64,000 bases of DNA, taken from assembly GCA_011037195.1 (NCBI GenBank), contig JAAEAF010014484.1, positions 103,439-167,438 on the forward strand, in the 5' to 3' direction. A program made the translations under genes and the position numbers. The notes under the pieces are model-generated. The model was not told the origin of the DNA. It was given only the letters and a program-made list of their open reading frames with translations, and did not search any database. Positions 11,600 through 23,685 of this stretch are shown piece after piece; the stretch's first letter is position 1; each line of letters begins with the position of its first letter. The stretch is from Triatoma infestans. Taxonomy: Eukaryota; Arthropoda; Insecta; Hemiptera; Reduviidae.

Positions 11600-14500
11600 C
11601 TGTTTTAACACAAACTAGTACTAAACATAAAAGTAAAATTACGAAAAACACAAGTATTAAAACATGAAAAAACATAGTATACTAGTATTAATACGCATAA
11701 AAAAGTGAAACAATACATGTTCATAGTATTGGATGATAATATATTTAATGTTTCTAGCCAACTTACCCGCATGTCCTGTATGTCATCTACCGGCTCAACA
11801 AAAATATTAAAGTCCTTAGAATGTTTCTAACAATACATAAAGTCTTTATTCATAGTATAGGATGATAATATATTTAATGTTTGTAGCTAAATATTATAAG
11901 TGTAAACATAATTTAATTTAAACATGAACATAAAAAAAACACAAAGTATTTGTTCATCGTATTGTATGATAATAATATCAAAAAATATTAAAGTCTTAAG
12001 CTAAATATTATAAAATCTTAGCCCTAGTCTTGTAGGTCATATCGCGGCTCAACAGAAATATTCACTTCCTTAGAATATTTCTAATAATACATAAAAAAAC
12101 AAAGTCTTTATTCATAGTATTAGATGATAATATATTTAATGTTTGTAGCTAAATATTATAAAAACATAGCCCCCAGTCTTGGATGCATCTCACGGCTCAA
12201 CAAAAAAATTACAGTCCTTAGAATGTTTCTAATAATACATAAAAAAAACAAAAAGTCCATGTTCATAGTGTTGGATGGTAATATATTTAATGTTTATAAC
12301 TAAATATTATGAAAACTTAGCCCTCGACTTAAAAAAAAAACAAAGTCTTTATTCATAGTATTCGATAATAATATATTTAATGTTTCTAGCTAAATTTTAC
12401 ACAACTTAGCAGCATGTCCTGTATGTCATCTCACAGCTCAAAAAACAATATTAAAGTCCTTAGAATGTGTTTAGCTACATTTTATAATTTCTAACATAAT
12501 TTAATTTAAACAATAACATAGAAAACACAAAGTATTTGTTCATCGTATTGTATGATAATATAGTAGGACCTAGTCCTGGGATGTCATCTCACGACTCAAA
12601 AAGAATATTAAAGTCCTTAGAATGTTTCTAACAATACATAAAAAAATTCTTTATTCATAGTATTGAATGATAATTCATTTAATGTTTGTAGCTAAATATT
12701 ATAACATATTTGCCCTAGTCTTGTATGTCATCTCACGAAATATTATAATTGTAAAGATAATTTAATTTAAACATGAACAAAATACATAAAAATTCACAAA
12801 GCATTTGTTCATCGTATTGGATGATAATATATTCAATGTTTCTAGCTAAATATTATAAAATATTAACCGTCGACTTGGATGTCATCTCACGGCTAAAAAA
12901 CAATATAGAAGTTCTTAGAATGTTTCTAACAATACATAAAAAAATCAAAGCCTTTGTTCATAGTAATGGATGATAATATATTTAATGTTTCTAGCTGAAT
13001 ATTATAAAATCTTCGCCCTAGTCTTGAATGTCATCTCACGGCTCAAAAACAATATTAGTCCTTAGAATGTTTCTAGCTAAATATTATAATAACTTAGCCC
13101 CTCGATGTCATCTCACAGTTCAACAGAAATATTAAAGTCCTTAGAATGTTTCTAACAATACATAAAAAAGATACAAAGTCTTTATTCATAGTCTTAGAAT
13201 GTTTCTAACAATACGTAAAAAAAAAACACAAAGCTTTATTCATAGTATATGATAATATATTTAATGTTTCTAGCTAAATATTATAAAAAATTAGCCCTCA
13301 ACTTGCATTTCATTTCACGGCTTAAAAACATTATTAAAGTTCTTAGAATGTTTCTAACAATACATACAAAAAAAAAATCGAAGTCTTTATTCATAGAATG
13401 GGATGATAATATATTTAGCCGCCTAGTCTAGGATGTCATCTCACGGCTCAAAAGCAATATTATGGTCCTTAGAATGTTTCTAGCTAAATATTATAAGTGT
13501 AAACATAATTTAATTTAAACATGAACATAAACATAAAAAACACGAAGTATTTGTTCATCATATCAAAAAATGATTATATCAAAAAATATTAAAGTGCTTA
13601 GCTAAGTATTATAAAATATTAGCCCCAGTCTTGTATGTTATCTCCCGGCTCAAAATCAATATTAAAGTCCTTAGAATGTTTCTAGCTAAATATTATAAGT
13701 GTAAACATAATTTAATTTAAACATGAACATAAACATAAAAAACACACGTATTTGCTCATCGTATTGTATGATAATATATTTAATGTTTCTAGCTAAATAT
13801 TATAAAAACTTAGCCCTAGTCCTGGTATGTCATCTCACGGCTCAAAAACAATATGAAAGTCCTTAGAATGTGTTTAGCTAAATATTGTATCTAACTATAA
13901 ATAAAAAAAAACAAAGTCTTTGTTCATAGTATTGGATGATAATATATTTAATGTTTCTAGCTAAATATTATAAAAACTTAGCCCTCGACTTAAAAAAAAC
14001 AAAGTCTTTATTCATAGTATAGGATGATAATATATTTAATGTTTGTAGCTAAATATTATAAAAACTTAGCCCTAGTCCTGGTATGTCATCTCACGGCTCA
14101 AAAACAATATTAAACTGCTTAAAATGTGTTTAGCTATATATTATAAAAAATAGCCCCAGTCTTGGATGCATCTCACAGCTCAAGGAAAATTTTACAGTCC
14201 GTAGAATGTTTCCAACAATACATAATAAAAACAAAGTCTTTGTTTATGGTATTGGATGATAATATATTTGGCCCTAGTCCTGGGATGTCATCTCACGGCT
14301 TAGCAAAAATATTAAAGTCCTTAGAATGTCCTTAGAACAATACATAAAAAAATCAAAGTCTTTGTTCATAGTATAGTCTAACAATCCCTAAAAAACACAA
14401 AGCATTTGTTCATCGTATTGTATGATAATATCAGAAATTATTAAAGTCCTTAGCTAAATATTATAACCACTTAGCCCTCGAGGTGGATGTCATCTCACGG

Positions 14501-16500
14501 CTCAAAAACAATATTACAGTTCTTAACATGTTTCAAGCTAAATATTACAAAAACTTAGCCCTAGTCTTGTATGCCATCTTACGGCTCAAAAAAAATGTTA
14601 AAGTCCTTAGAATGTGTTTAGCTAAATATTATAAGCGTAAAGTCCTTAGAATGTTTCAAGCTAAATTTTACACAACTTAGCCGCATGTCCTGTATGTCAT
14701 CTCACGGGTCAAAAACACTTATTAAAGTCCTTAGAATGTTTCTAACAATTCATAAAAAAAAAACAAAGTATTTGTTCATCGTATTGGATGATAATATCAA
14801 AAAATATTAAAGTCCTTAGCTAAATATTATAAAATAGTAGCCATCGACTTGGATGACATCTCCCGGCTCAAAAACATTATTAAAGTCCTTAAATTGTTTC
14901 AAGCTAAATATTACACAACTTAGCCGCATGTTCTGTATGTCATCTCACGGCTCAAAAATGATAATAAAGTCCTTAGAATGTGTTTAGCTAAATATTATAA
15001 GTGTAAACATGAATAGAATCCATAAAAATGCACAAAGTATTGAATATCAACAAATATTAAAGTCCTTAGCTAAATATTATAAAATAGTAGCCATCGACTT
15101 GGATGACATCTCCCGGCTCAAAAACATTATTACAGTCCTTAGAATGTTATTAACAATACATAAAAAAACACAAAGTATTTGTTCATAGTATTGAATGATA
15201 ATTTATTTAATGTTTTTAGCTAAATATTATAAAATATTAGCCCTAGACTTGGATGACATCTCACGGCTCAAAATCAGTATTAAAGTCCTTAGAATGTGTT
15301 TATCTAAAATATTATAAGTGTAAACATAATTTAAACATGAACAAAATATCAAAAAATATTAAAGTCTTTAGCTAAATTTTATAAAATATTAGCGCTAGTC
15401 TTGTATCTCATGTCGCGGCTCAAATATGATAATAAAGTCCTTAGAATGTGTTTACCTAAATATTATAAGTGTGAACATGAATAGAATCCATAAAATTGCA
15501 CAAAGTATTGAATATCAAGAAATATTAAAGTCCTTAGCTAAATATTATAAAACATAAAACTTAGCCCTAGTCTTGTATGCCATCTCCCGGCTCAACAACA
15601 TTTTTAAAGTCCTTGAATGTGTTTATCTAAAATATTATAAGTGTAAACATGAACAAAATATCAAAAAAATATTAAAGTCTTTAGCTAAATTTTATAAAAT
15701 CTTAGCCCTAGTCTTGTATGCCATCTCGCGGCTCAAAAATGATAATAAAGTCCTTAGAATATTTCTAACAATACATTAAAAAAATACATATTATTCATAG
15801 TATTAGATGATAATATATTTAATTTTTGTAGCTAAATATTATAAAGCAGCCGCATGCCTCGCATGCCATCTCCCGGCTAAACAATTTTTTTTTTCCCTGA
15901 CAAATTTCGACCTTATATTTTCAAACTAAATATTATAAAACATAGCCGCAGGTCAGGCATGCTCAAAAACAATGTTAAAGTCCTTAGAATGTGTTTAGCT
16001 AAAATATTATAAGTGTAAACATGAACAAAATATCAACAAATATTAAAGTGTTTAGCTAAATATTATAAAATAGTAGCCCTCGACTTGGATGACAGTTCAC
16101 GGCTCAAAAACATTATTAAAGTCCTTAAAATGTATTTTAGCTAAAATATTATAAGTGTAAACATGAACAAAAAATATTAAAGTGTTTAGCTAAATATTAT
16201 AAAACATAGCCGCAGGTCAGGCATGCCCATCTCCCGGCTCAAAAATATTTTTTTTACCTTAGACTGTTTTTAAGCTAAATATTATAAAACATAGCCGCAG
16301 GTCAGGCATGCCCATCTCCCGGCTCAAAAATATTTTTTTTACCTTAGACTGTTTTCAAGCTAAATATTATAAAACATAGCCGCAGGTCAGGCATGCCCAT
16401 CTCGCGGCTCAAAAATATTCTTTTTACCTTAGATTGTTTTCAAGCTAGATTTTTCAAAACGTAGCCGGATGTCTCGCATGCCATCTCCCGGCTCAAAAAT
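11600..16500 (-). repeat. Right-arm tandem array of ~145 bp units
   Basis: Reverse-complement counterpart of the left array, with ATGTCATCTCACGGCTCAAA cores repeated at about 85-200 bp spacing. The outermost three units (about 16205-16500) are nearly identical to each other and carry CATGCCCATCTCCCGGCTC. Short open frames here are by-products of low-complexity AT-rich repeats. Confidence 0.9.
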
Positions 16501-16642
16501 ATTTTTTTTCCTTGGTTAAAAATCAGATGGGGGTCTCATCGTAATTTTGTAGCCGCGCGCCAGACCCCTGCCTTCGGGCGTAAATTCATAAGTGCCTGGG
16601 GCTCAAAAAAAATGGCCCTAGAATCACCGAATTACATCTACT

Positions 16643-18676
16643 AATTTTGCTCTAAAATCTAATTTAAGTCCCTGTATTTTTAAAGAGTACTTTGAAAATT
16701 TACTTAATTCACCTGCTTCTATGTGTTCTCAATTATTATACTCTCAACCTGTAGAGATAGTACCACAGTTAGATAATGATTTTTCCTTTGACGAATTAAA
16801 ATTAGTTTTAAACAAAGCTAAATGTAACAAAGCGCCCGGAAACGACAGAATTCCTGATGAATTCTATAAAAATGCCCCGAATATTTTTTTGGATAAAATC
16901 CTATTATACTTTAACAAAATATATAATACTAGCACTATCCCAAAAAGCTTTAAAAACTCGATTATTTATCCTCTCCATAAAAAAGGCGATATAAATATAG
17001 TTCAAAATTACAGAGGAATTTCCTTTTATGATGCATTAACTAAACTATTTACTGGTCTTCTTTTGTTGAGATTGGAAAGATGGGTGGAGGATAATAAAAT
17101 TCTGAGTGATTTCCAGACTGGTTTTAGAAAGGGTATGTCCACAATAGATAATTTGTATGTGCTTCAAAGTCTCGTTGAGTTAAATAGCGCCGCAAAAAGG
17201 AAAAAAATATACGCTTTCTTTGTCGATTTTAGGGCCGCGTTTGACTCGGTAAATAGAGATGCACTTTTCTATAAGCTCGCCTGTCTAGGATTGTCCAATA
17301 AAATGATAAATATATTTAAAGAGCTTTATAAAGATACTAGATCCGCAGTGTGGAATGGAGTCGCCATCTCTGAATGGTTTAACACCTATAGTGGCGTTAA
17401 GCAGGGTTGCTTACTTAGTCCTGTTTTGTTTGCTTTATACATAGAGGACATAATTGATTCTATCGGAGGGGGTGTTTGGATGGACGACTTTAAAATTAAA
17501 ATATTATTATATGCGGACGACATCGTATTGTTGGCTGAGACTCCTAATGCCCTTCAAAGGATGATTTTAGACTTAGAAAAATATTGTTGTCAGTGGAATC
17601 TTGAAGTGAATTTAGCTAAGTCAAAAATAATGATATTTAAAAAGGGGGGAGGTAAACTGGCCCGGAATGAGCTATGGAAATACAAAGGACATCACATAGA
17701 AGTGGTTAATAAATACAAATATTTAGGTATCACCGTAACCCCACAGTTCTCCTTTAAACAACATCTTCTCGAAAAACTGAGGCTTGCAAAGCAGGCACTA
17801 TATAGATCATGGGGAACGGTTACCACAAAAAAAGTATTAAATTCTCAGTCAAATGGAAAATTTTTGAAGCGGTCTCGAGATCTATATTGTGTTATGGTGT
17901 ATTACCCTTGTTGAATATGGGGTAATCAACATTACGAGGAAGTTGAGAAGTTATTTCGATAAGCTATTAAAAGATTAATCGGGCTGCCCAAGCATACTCC
18001 TAACTACATGCTTCATCTGGAAACGGGTAAGGAGCCAATTTATTTATTTACCTTGCGACTGCACGTTCAGTACATATTTAAAACATTGTACAGGAATAGT
18101 GGCAGTTTAACAAATAAAGTTTCACGGGTGCTGATTGAAAGAAAAGAAGGTTGGTATAAGAAATGGGTTAAACTCGCGGAAAAAAATGGTATTACACTTG
18201 ACACCCTTGATTTAAAAATACTAAAACAGCAGATGCTTCAGGTCTTGGAAAATGAAAAAGCAGCTAAATTTAATCTCTTTCTAGAAATGGTTTCTAAGTC
18301 TGAATTGCATCCTGTGTACAAGCAGTTAGATCACCAGATACAGTCATATGTAAATGATGACTACAGTCCGGAGAAAATTAGGGCAATATTCAAGGCGAGA
18401 GGGGAGTTATATAGCTTGAATTATCAGCCTTGGCGCCAAAATTCCACTTTTACATGTTCACTTTGTAATACAGGGGAAAATGAGGACATTATCCATTTCA
18501 CTGGTAGGTGTCCCGTACTGTCAGACATCAGATCGAATATTTTCAATAATCGTTTTATTGATAATCTACAGTGCATACAGTACCTTAATGGTGAAAATTG
18601 GACACTGCTTTTCCGTTACCTTTCTAAAGCCTGGACCTATAGAGAGTTCCTTGTCTCCCAGTTTAATTTTTATTGA
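16643..18676 (+). pseudogene. Non-LTR retrotransposon (LINE) reverse transcriptase, 5'-truncated with stops
   Basis: One reading frame runs from the edge of the giant inverted repeat to the stop at 18674-18676. It is broken by TGA at 17912-17914 and TAA at 17960-17962. RT landmarks in order: IFKEYFENLLN at the entry, NKAPGNDRIPDEFYK, PLHKKGDINIVQNYRGIS, FVDFRAAFDSVNR with the first catalytic Asp, SGVKQGCLLSPVLFALYI, and the YADD catalytic box at about 17510, then YLGITV. The C-terminal part carries a CSLCNTGENEDIIHFTGRCP zinc-finger motif near 18455-18515. The endonuclease domain is missing and the first ATG at 16721 is not a true start. The clade is uncertain (CR1/I/Jockey-like). No polyA tail or target duplication was identified. 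Confidence 0.88.
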
Positions 18677-19660
18677 AGGTTTTGTCTTTTAATTTTTTTT
18701 TTTTATTGATCTCTGTGGTACTAGGTTCTACTTTTCTTTATTTCCATAAAATATTGATTTTTCGAGAATTTAATCTTATGTTTTGTAAATAATTACTTCC
18801 TAATCATTATTATTTTATTTTGTTCTGGTTTTTGCTTTTTGTTCTTTTATTATGTACCAATTAGTAATAAAGTGAAATTATATTTTTATAGAACAGATTG
18901 TTCTCATGTAATCTTATATTTGAAGGATATATACAACTCTCGACAGACGGACTTTTGTCCATTGTCTAAAAGTGTTTTTGTTCTTGTTTGTTCTTGGTCA
19001 GCTCTCTGTCAAAAGGTGGCTCCCCGCGCCAATTCTTCCTGCTCCAGCTGTCGATCCCCTTCCGGGTATGGTCCAGCTCCTCCAGGTCTTGTTGGCCCTC
19101 TGCATACGCCGGAAAACCAGAAAAATCCGAGCACTCTCGTTGTAGAATTGGGCTACCTCACATGCCACTACTACTGGCCGACTGACTCAATTCTCTAGAT
19201 GTTGAACTTTGCCTCATAGACATATGAACTGTATATACGAAGTACATGAATACTCCCCTCTCTCTTTATTACTTTCTTTACTTTATATATTTATTTTGTG
19301 CTAAACATCAATAGTGAATTCACAATAAATAACTAAATTTTAAATTTATCTCAATGAAACTAACTTTATCTATATATTAACAGTACTTTACTTGGGTTTT
19401 CTTCTATACCATTAATTTATAACTATTAGACTATCTCATTTTATTTATTTAAAATTTAAAATCTACTTTTTCACTTTTCCAACATTTTTATTATAGAATA
19501 TTTTTAGAGATTGGAAAAAGATTGAAGGAAGGACGCAAATAAGAAATTCAATCTGCACTCTCTTTTCGTTTTTTTTTTTCTTTTCCTCCTCATTATCTTT
19601 ATTTAACTAACCTTCACAAAATAACTCAAATTAGCTAAACTAGCATAATTAAAAACCAAA
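18677..19660. other. LINE 3' flank and AT-rich DNA, no gene
   Basis: Mostly AT-rich sequence, perhaps the 3' untranslated region of the preceding LINE. A GC-richer block at about 18990-19190 is open in two + frames, but I recognise no family in either strand. Low-complexity pyrimidine tracts precede the poly(T) at 19664. Confidence 0.4.
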
Positions 19661-19663
19661 CTA

Positions 19664-20560
19664 ATTTTTTTTTTTTTTTTTTTTTTTAAGCTTCGAGTTA
19701 AGGAAGCATGCGCGATTTAACGGCATTGAGAACTTAGCGAGAAGGTGGGCTCCGCAAAGTTCCAGTCGGGGAAGCGAAAGCGACTTGTTGGGGGCGACTT
19801 TTGACTTAGCCGTCAAGAGGTTAACATGGGTTTGGTCATTAGGAGAGGCAGTATGTAAGTATACCACGGCGGCATACCCAGACTCAGAGGAGTTATAAAA
19901 TCCAACAAGGTAATGGACGGATAGAGGGAGAACATCGGGCAGACGACGAGGTATTTGGATGCGTCCCAGGTCCGGGATATGGTTTTGAAAGTCGTGCCAC
20001 GGGTCGACAAGTTCTTTAGGCAGTGGCTGGCCCCAATCCAGCTGTAGCCGACACAGATGACGAAAGAATAGTTTAGCTTTGAAGGTGACTGGAGTCAACC
20101 ACCCCAACGGATCGAATATACGAGCCATTTGGCTAAGGACGGTGCGTTTAGTGTACGCCGCCTCGGACATGCGCACAGCATAAAAGATGCAGGGTTCCAG
20201 CCCTAGCCGAGAAGTTTCAGAATGGGATCGCGGTCAAGGGACAAGTCATCAGAAGTAGAGAGACGGCAGTGATCGGCGGGGAGATCTGTAGAAGTGCTGG
20301 GCAATTAGAAGCCCACTTGCGGAGTTCAAACCCCCCGCCATGAAAAGTTGTTGGGCTGCGTGCGCAGGACTTGGGCTGCATGCGCAGGACTTGGGCTTCT
20401 GCAACAGATGCAGCGCCAGTAAGGAGATCGTCGACGTATACTTCATGGAGAAGCGTGATTTTTGCCTGGGGAAACTTATCCCCTTCATCAAGGGCAATTT
20501 GTCGAATGGTGCGAAGAGCCAGATAGGGTGCCGATGAAACGCCATAAGTCACTGTATTAA
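19664..20560 (-). pseudogene. BEL/Pao RT C-terminal half and Pao-specific region
   Basis: Reading leftwards, after the nonsense codon at 20610-20612 the frame continues with a VTYGVSSAPYLALRTI block and the YVDD catalytic box near 20430. A small duplication of a GCGCAGGACTTGGGCTGC unit at about 20362-20396 lies beyond it. A second segment (20176-19688) contains RTVLSQMARIFDPLGWLTPV and SLPRLELCGA motifs. These are typical of the Pao-type region that follows RT (Peptidase_A17 annotation in protein family databases). The protein is cut by the poly(A) run, so RNase H and integrase are missing. Confidence 0.85.
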
Positions 20561-20609
20561 GTCTGAAAGACTGAAATGGTTCCTGTTCGGAGAAGCGCCA
20601 GACGATGCG

Positions 20610-21848
20610 TTAGTAATCCCGATGCTCAGGCAAGATGAGGATTTGGCGATACATCTGCCTGATATCGGCGGTGAAGACGATGCGGTGCAGGCGAAAGCGA
20701 AGCAGAAGCGTGGCGATGTCGGCCTGAAGCTTAGGGCCGGTGAGAAGCAGATCATTTAGACAGCGGCCATTGGAAGACGCGCAAGACGCGTGAAAAACTA
20801 CCCGCAGTTTATTAGGAGGGGTCATCCGGACGATGAACCGCATGATGAGGAATGTAGTATAGAAGGAAGAGGCGTCATCGGGACGCACTGGTTCCATATG
20901 GCCGCGGTCCAAGTAATCGCGCATGAAGTCGATATAGACTTCGCGCAATGGGGGGTTTCCAAGGAGACGTTTTTCCATCTTGAGAAATTGACGCGACGCA
21001 ACGTTGAGGGATTCTCTAAGTTCACGTGAGGTGAAGGGAAGAGTAACCACATAACGTCCAGTGTCAGTCTCGCAGGTGGTCTCGCAGGTACGTTTATCCG
21101 CAGTGAGCGGTAAGTTTTCCGGGACCTTGTCAATCTCCCAGAAGCGGCGTACGATTTGAGTGAGTTCTTCCTCCTTCTCCTCGTGGAGGGGAAGCGGCGA
21201 AAGCATATGCGGAGAAGCGGTACACAAGGTGGGAGCCTCCTCGGACAAAAGTGCAGGTGCCACCGTCCTCTCAGTCAAGAGTGGAGGAGATGGTGGAGAT
21301 TCCTGAGGAGCGAGAGGAGTAGGTGGTTGTGGCCGAGGAGCGGAAGGCAAGCGCTCGTTGTTTCGGGTAGAAGCTGAGAATCGAACCCGTTTTCGCCATG
21401 AAGCTGGTCGATAGAGGCCATATAACACCCAGCCGAGGGTGGTATTAAACGCAGCGGGTACGCATGGGGTACGAGGAAGTCTTCCAGGAAGAAGCAGGCT
21501 TGGGAGGACGTCGTTCTCGAACAAAACATCCACGGGACGGAGTTGGTTAAATGTCATGTCAGCAAGGTTAAGTTGACGAAGATGAGGCCAATCCCCTTTG
21601 AATAGCAAGCAGGGTGTGGAGGGTATGATGCTGTCAAGCACCATCGGTGAACAAGCAGATGTGGAGGATATCCTGGATGCATGAGTTTGAAAGTAGTGCA
21701 ATACCGGGAGGGCATAGGGGTGGTAGAGCCCAAGGTGAGGAGCTGAATGTTTGTTGGTTGTAAGGGCAGACGTAGACACTGGTCACACGCCTGGGTAATA
21801 ATAGTTTGGTTGCTCCCGGAATCAAGAAGTGCACGGGTGACAAAGTGA
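20610..21848 (-). pseudogene. BEL/Pao aspartic protease and RT N-terminal half
   Basis: Next to the SINE junction the minus frame reads TRALLDSGSNQT, an aspartic protease active site (DSG). After a frame change, the frame from 21779 to 20610 contains the LRPVDVLFENDVLPSLLLPG and NTTLGWVLYGLY blocks of Pao proteases. RT follows: a REVYIDFMRDYLDRGHMEPV entry, KLRVVFHASCASSNGRCLND, and FTADIRQMYRQI with the first catalytic Asp. It ends at TAA at 20610-20612, after a PEHRDY block where family members normally read glutamine. That suggests a C-to-T mutation (CAA to TAA). The following sequence remains in frame. Confidence 0.88.
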
Positions 21849-22034
21849 AGTAAAGTAATGCCTATTTTTTCAGGCGGGCTTAACGTCCAACTACCAAATT
21901 AGGTGTCGGTGACGGGGGCGGAAGCACCTACTTTACTATTAACATTTTTTAAACAAATATAAAATTTAGCAGTTATACGCTGGACTCGAACTGGGGTCCT
22001 CCCACTTACAAGCCCACGCTCATAACCACGCCCC
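21849..22034 (-). mobile_element. tRNA-derived SINE inside the BEL/Pao element (family A)
   Basis: A 15 bp direct repeat CGGGTGACAAAGTGA lies at 21834-21848 and 22034-22048. The insert between them is not retroviral. On the minus strand it carries a GGACTCGAACTGGGGTCC complement, which is an internal promoter B box (GTTCGAGTCC), and a tRNA-like 5' head. It is similar to the copy at 27481-27686. Removing it in silico brings the Pao protease frame together directly upstream of the DSG active site. Confidence 0.88.
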
Positions 22035-22399
22035 GGGTGACAAAGTGATGACGCCTATGAAAGAGATGGACTACCGCAGTAGGCGTCAGGACGGATGCGT
22101 TAAAGGGCTTGGTATTATTGGCGCAGCACTGAGAGAAGAGGGGTCAATCCGCGTCAAGCGGGGGGACTCGAGTGCAGATGCTCCCGCGGAAAGCGGATTG
22201 AGAAGCGTCCTCTCTCCACGGAGGAGGAGAGGAGAGCGACAAGGAGAGGGGCAGTTAGCCCGGTTGATTGTATGGGAGAGTGGCTCGGACCGAGTTTTAC
22301 CACGATGGGAGATGATGCGGGAACACTGAAAAAGGTTGAGAGGTGACACGGTTTGGCGCTTGCTCTCTTGGCGGTAATAGGGGCAAAGCCGCGGCTCCT

Positions 22400-23660
22400 T
22401 CAGGAGAAACGGGCCATGAGTTGATGCACCAATATGTGGTGACGCTCTTCACAGAAGGGGCAATGCTGCGTGGATCGGCAGGCTCGGAGGCCGTGTTTTG
22501 CCGAAAGGCAATTGCGACATAGTTGGGCTAGAGTGACGTATTTACGCCGTTCCTTAGCGGATAAGGCCTTGAATCCTAAACACTGGCGTATTGAATGTGC
22601 CCCATAACAATATTCACAAGTGTAGGGGCTTTTAGGTTGAGGCGCGTGGGAGGCAGTGTATACTGTACGAGAGGAAGAGGGCGTTGGCGGGATTGGCGCG
22701 TGTGTGGGTGACCGAGGAGGCGAGGAGCGAGAGGGCATGGATGAGGGAGGTGTCGCTCGTGACGCATGAGAGGCGCCTCGGGAAGTGGGCACAGCGCGGC
22801 AGCGCGGCGCATGGGAGGAGTGAGTTTGAGAGCGTGTAAAGAGTTGAGCACGAACGTCTTAAGATGGGCGACGGTTGGGAATTCCACGCCGGTGTGCGCT
22901 AACTCGAACTGTTTTCGAGTTTCATTGTCTAATTGACGCACGAGCAGTGAAAACGCCATAAATGAGGCTGAGTTTGGCGCTTGAACATCGAGGAGGACTT
23001 CGGCACTAGTAATGTATTTGGACAGCATTTGTTCCAAGGAGGCCACAGATGGGGATGAGGGAGGCGGTGACGCGGGGAGCAGCTGTTCCAGAAGCCATTC
23101 AGTCAGTCGCCTCTTATTGTCGTACGCGAGACATAATGCATCCCAAGCGTTCTGGAACTGCCCCTGACTGACGGGGATATGAGAGATAGTGGCCTTAGCG
23201 CTACCTCCGAGAGCGCTATGCAGGCAATGGAGGCGTTCCACGTCGGACAAGTCTGGCTGGTCAATTACGAGAGCAGTGAAGGTATCTTTAAAATAAACCC
23301 AGTGTTGGTAATTTCCCTCGAAGTGTGGGGCTGGTATTGTTGGGAGACGGAACGCAGGAATGTGCGTTGAAAGGGCGGGAGGTGCTGTAGGGGGAACTGA
23401 GCTTCAGCATATGTGCAGACAATTTGTTGGGTTTCGTCCAACACATACTGTTCGGAAAGGTCTTCAGGTAGGGAGCGGGTCAGCCTCGAGAAATACCTCA
23501 ATGCGGCTTAAAAAAGCCGCGAAGTCAGCGTCAACAATCTCGCGTAAAGACGCGATTACTTGAGGGAACGCAGTTCCTTCCCTTCTTTTCTGAAGGAAAG
23601 TATCTAAGTGGTGATGCAAAGCCGATTGAATATCGTTCGGGTGCAGGACGGGTCCACCTT
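22400..23660 (-). pseudogene. BEL/Pao gag with CCHC zinc knuckles
   Basis: The region begins just after the primer binding site with a LHPNDIQSALHHHLDTFLQ frame. It switches frame near 23480 and again near 23380. The main Gag segment (about 23360-22840) has a FEGNYQHWVYFKDTF block, then SDVERLHCLHSALGGSAKAT and a NAWDALCLAYDNKRRL block, typical of the Pao gag family (DUF1759). Another frame (22792-22400) carries the zinc-knuckle segment, CEYCYGAHSIRQC and LCRNCLSAKHGLRAC, then CPFCEERHH. At least three frame changes make it non-functional. No start codon is obvious, as gag here may begin in a frame now disrupted. Confidence 0.85.
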
Positions 23661-23677
23661 TCCTTTCTCGGGCGCCA
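23661..23677 (-). other. Candidate primer binding site of the BEL/Pao element
   Basis: The minus strand reads TGGCGCCCGAGAAAGGA, starting with the TGG expected opposite a tRNA CCA end. It lies 8 bp inside the putative LTR edge and just upstream of gag. Position and sequence fit a retrotransposon PBS; the primer tRNA is not determined. Confidence 0.65.
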
Positions 23678-23685
23678 TTATTTGA

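Larger units (their letters stand above)
3095..16642. repeat. Giant inverted repeat (foldback-like), about 13.5 kb
   Basis: The sequence from 3095 (AGTAGATGTAATTCGG...) is the reverse complement of the sequence ending at 16642, and the match continues inward to 9827 on the left and 10505 on the right. The arms are about 6733 and 6138 bp with a 677 bp spacer. Similarity by eye is high, with scattered mismatches and small indels, so this is not a base-perfect mirror. Arm order from outside in: a GC-richer end with GCGCGCGGCTAC-type sequence, a 5.4 kb tandem array, a PolB remnant, and dispersed-repeat copies. Long terminal inverted repeats built from short tandem subrepeats are the hallmark of foldback elements, but no transposase was found. 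An inverted segmental duplication is the main alternative. No convincing flanking target duplication was seen. Confidence 0.93.

Noticed and set aside
12773..15779. Short lysine-rich open frames in the right-arm array
   Set aside because: They arise from AT-rich repeat units, share no conserved frame between units and have no start or splice context.
3095..16642. Giant inverted repeat as a simple assembly artefact
   Set aside because: The arms differ by scattered substitutions, indels and a 914 bp block, which an artificial mirror would not show. Long-read proof is still needed.
18839..19198. 119-codon + frame downstream of the LINE
   Set aside because: It spans a compositional junction, contains no motif and overlaps another frame. 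Treated as LINE 3' flank.
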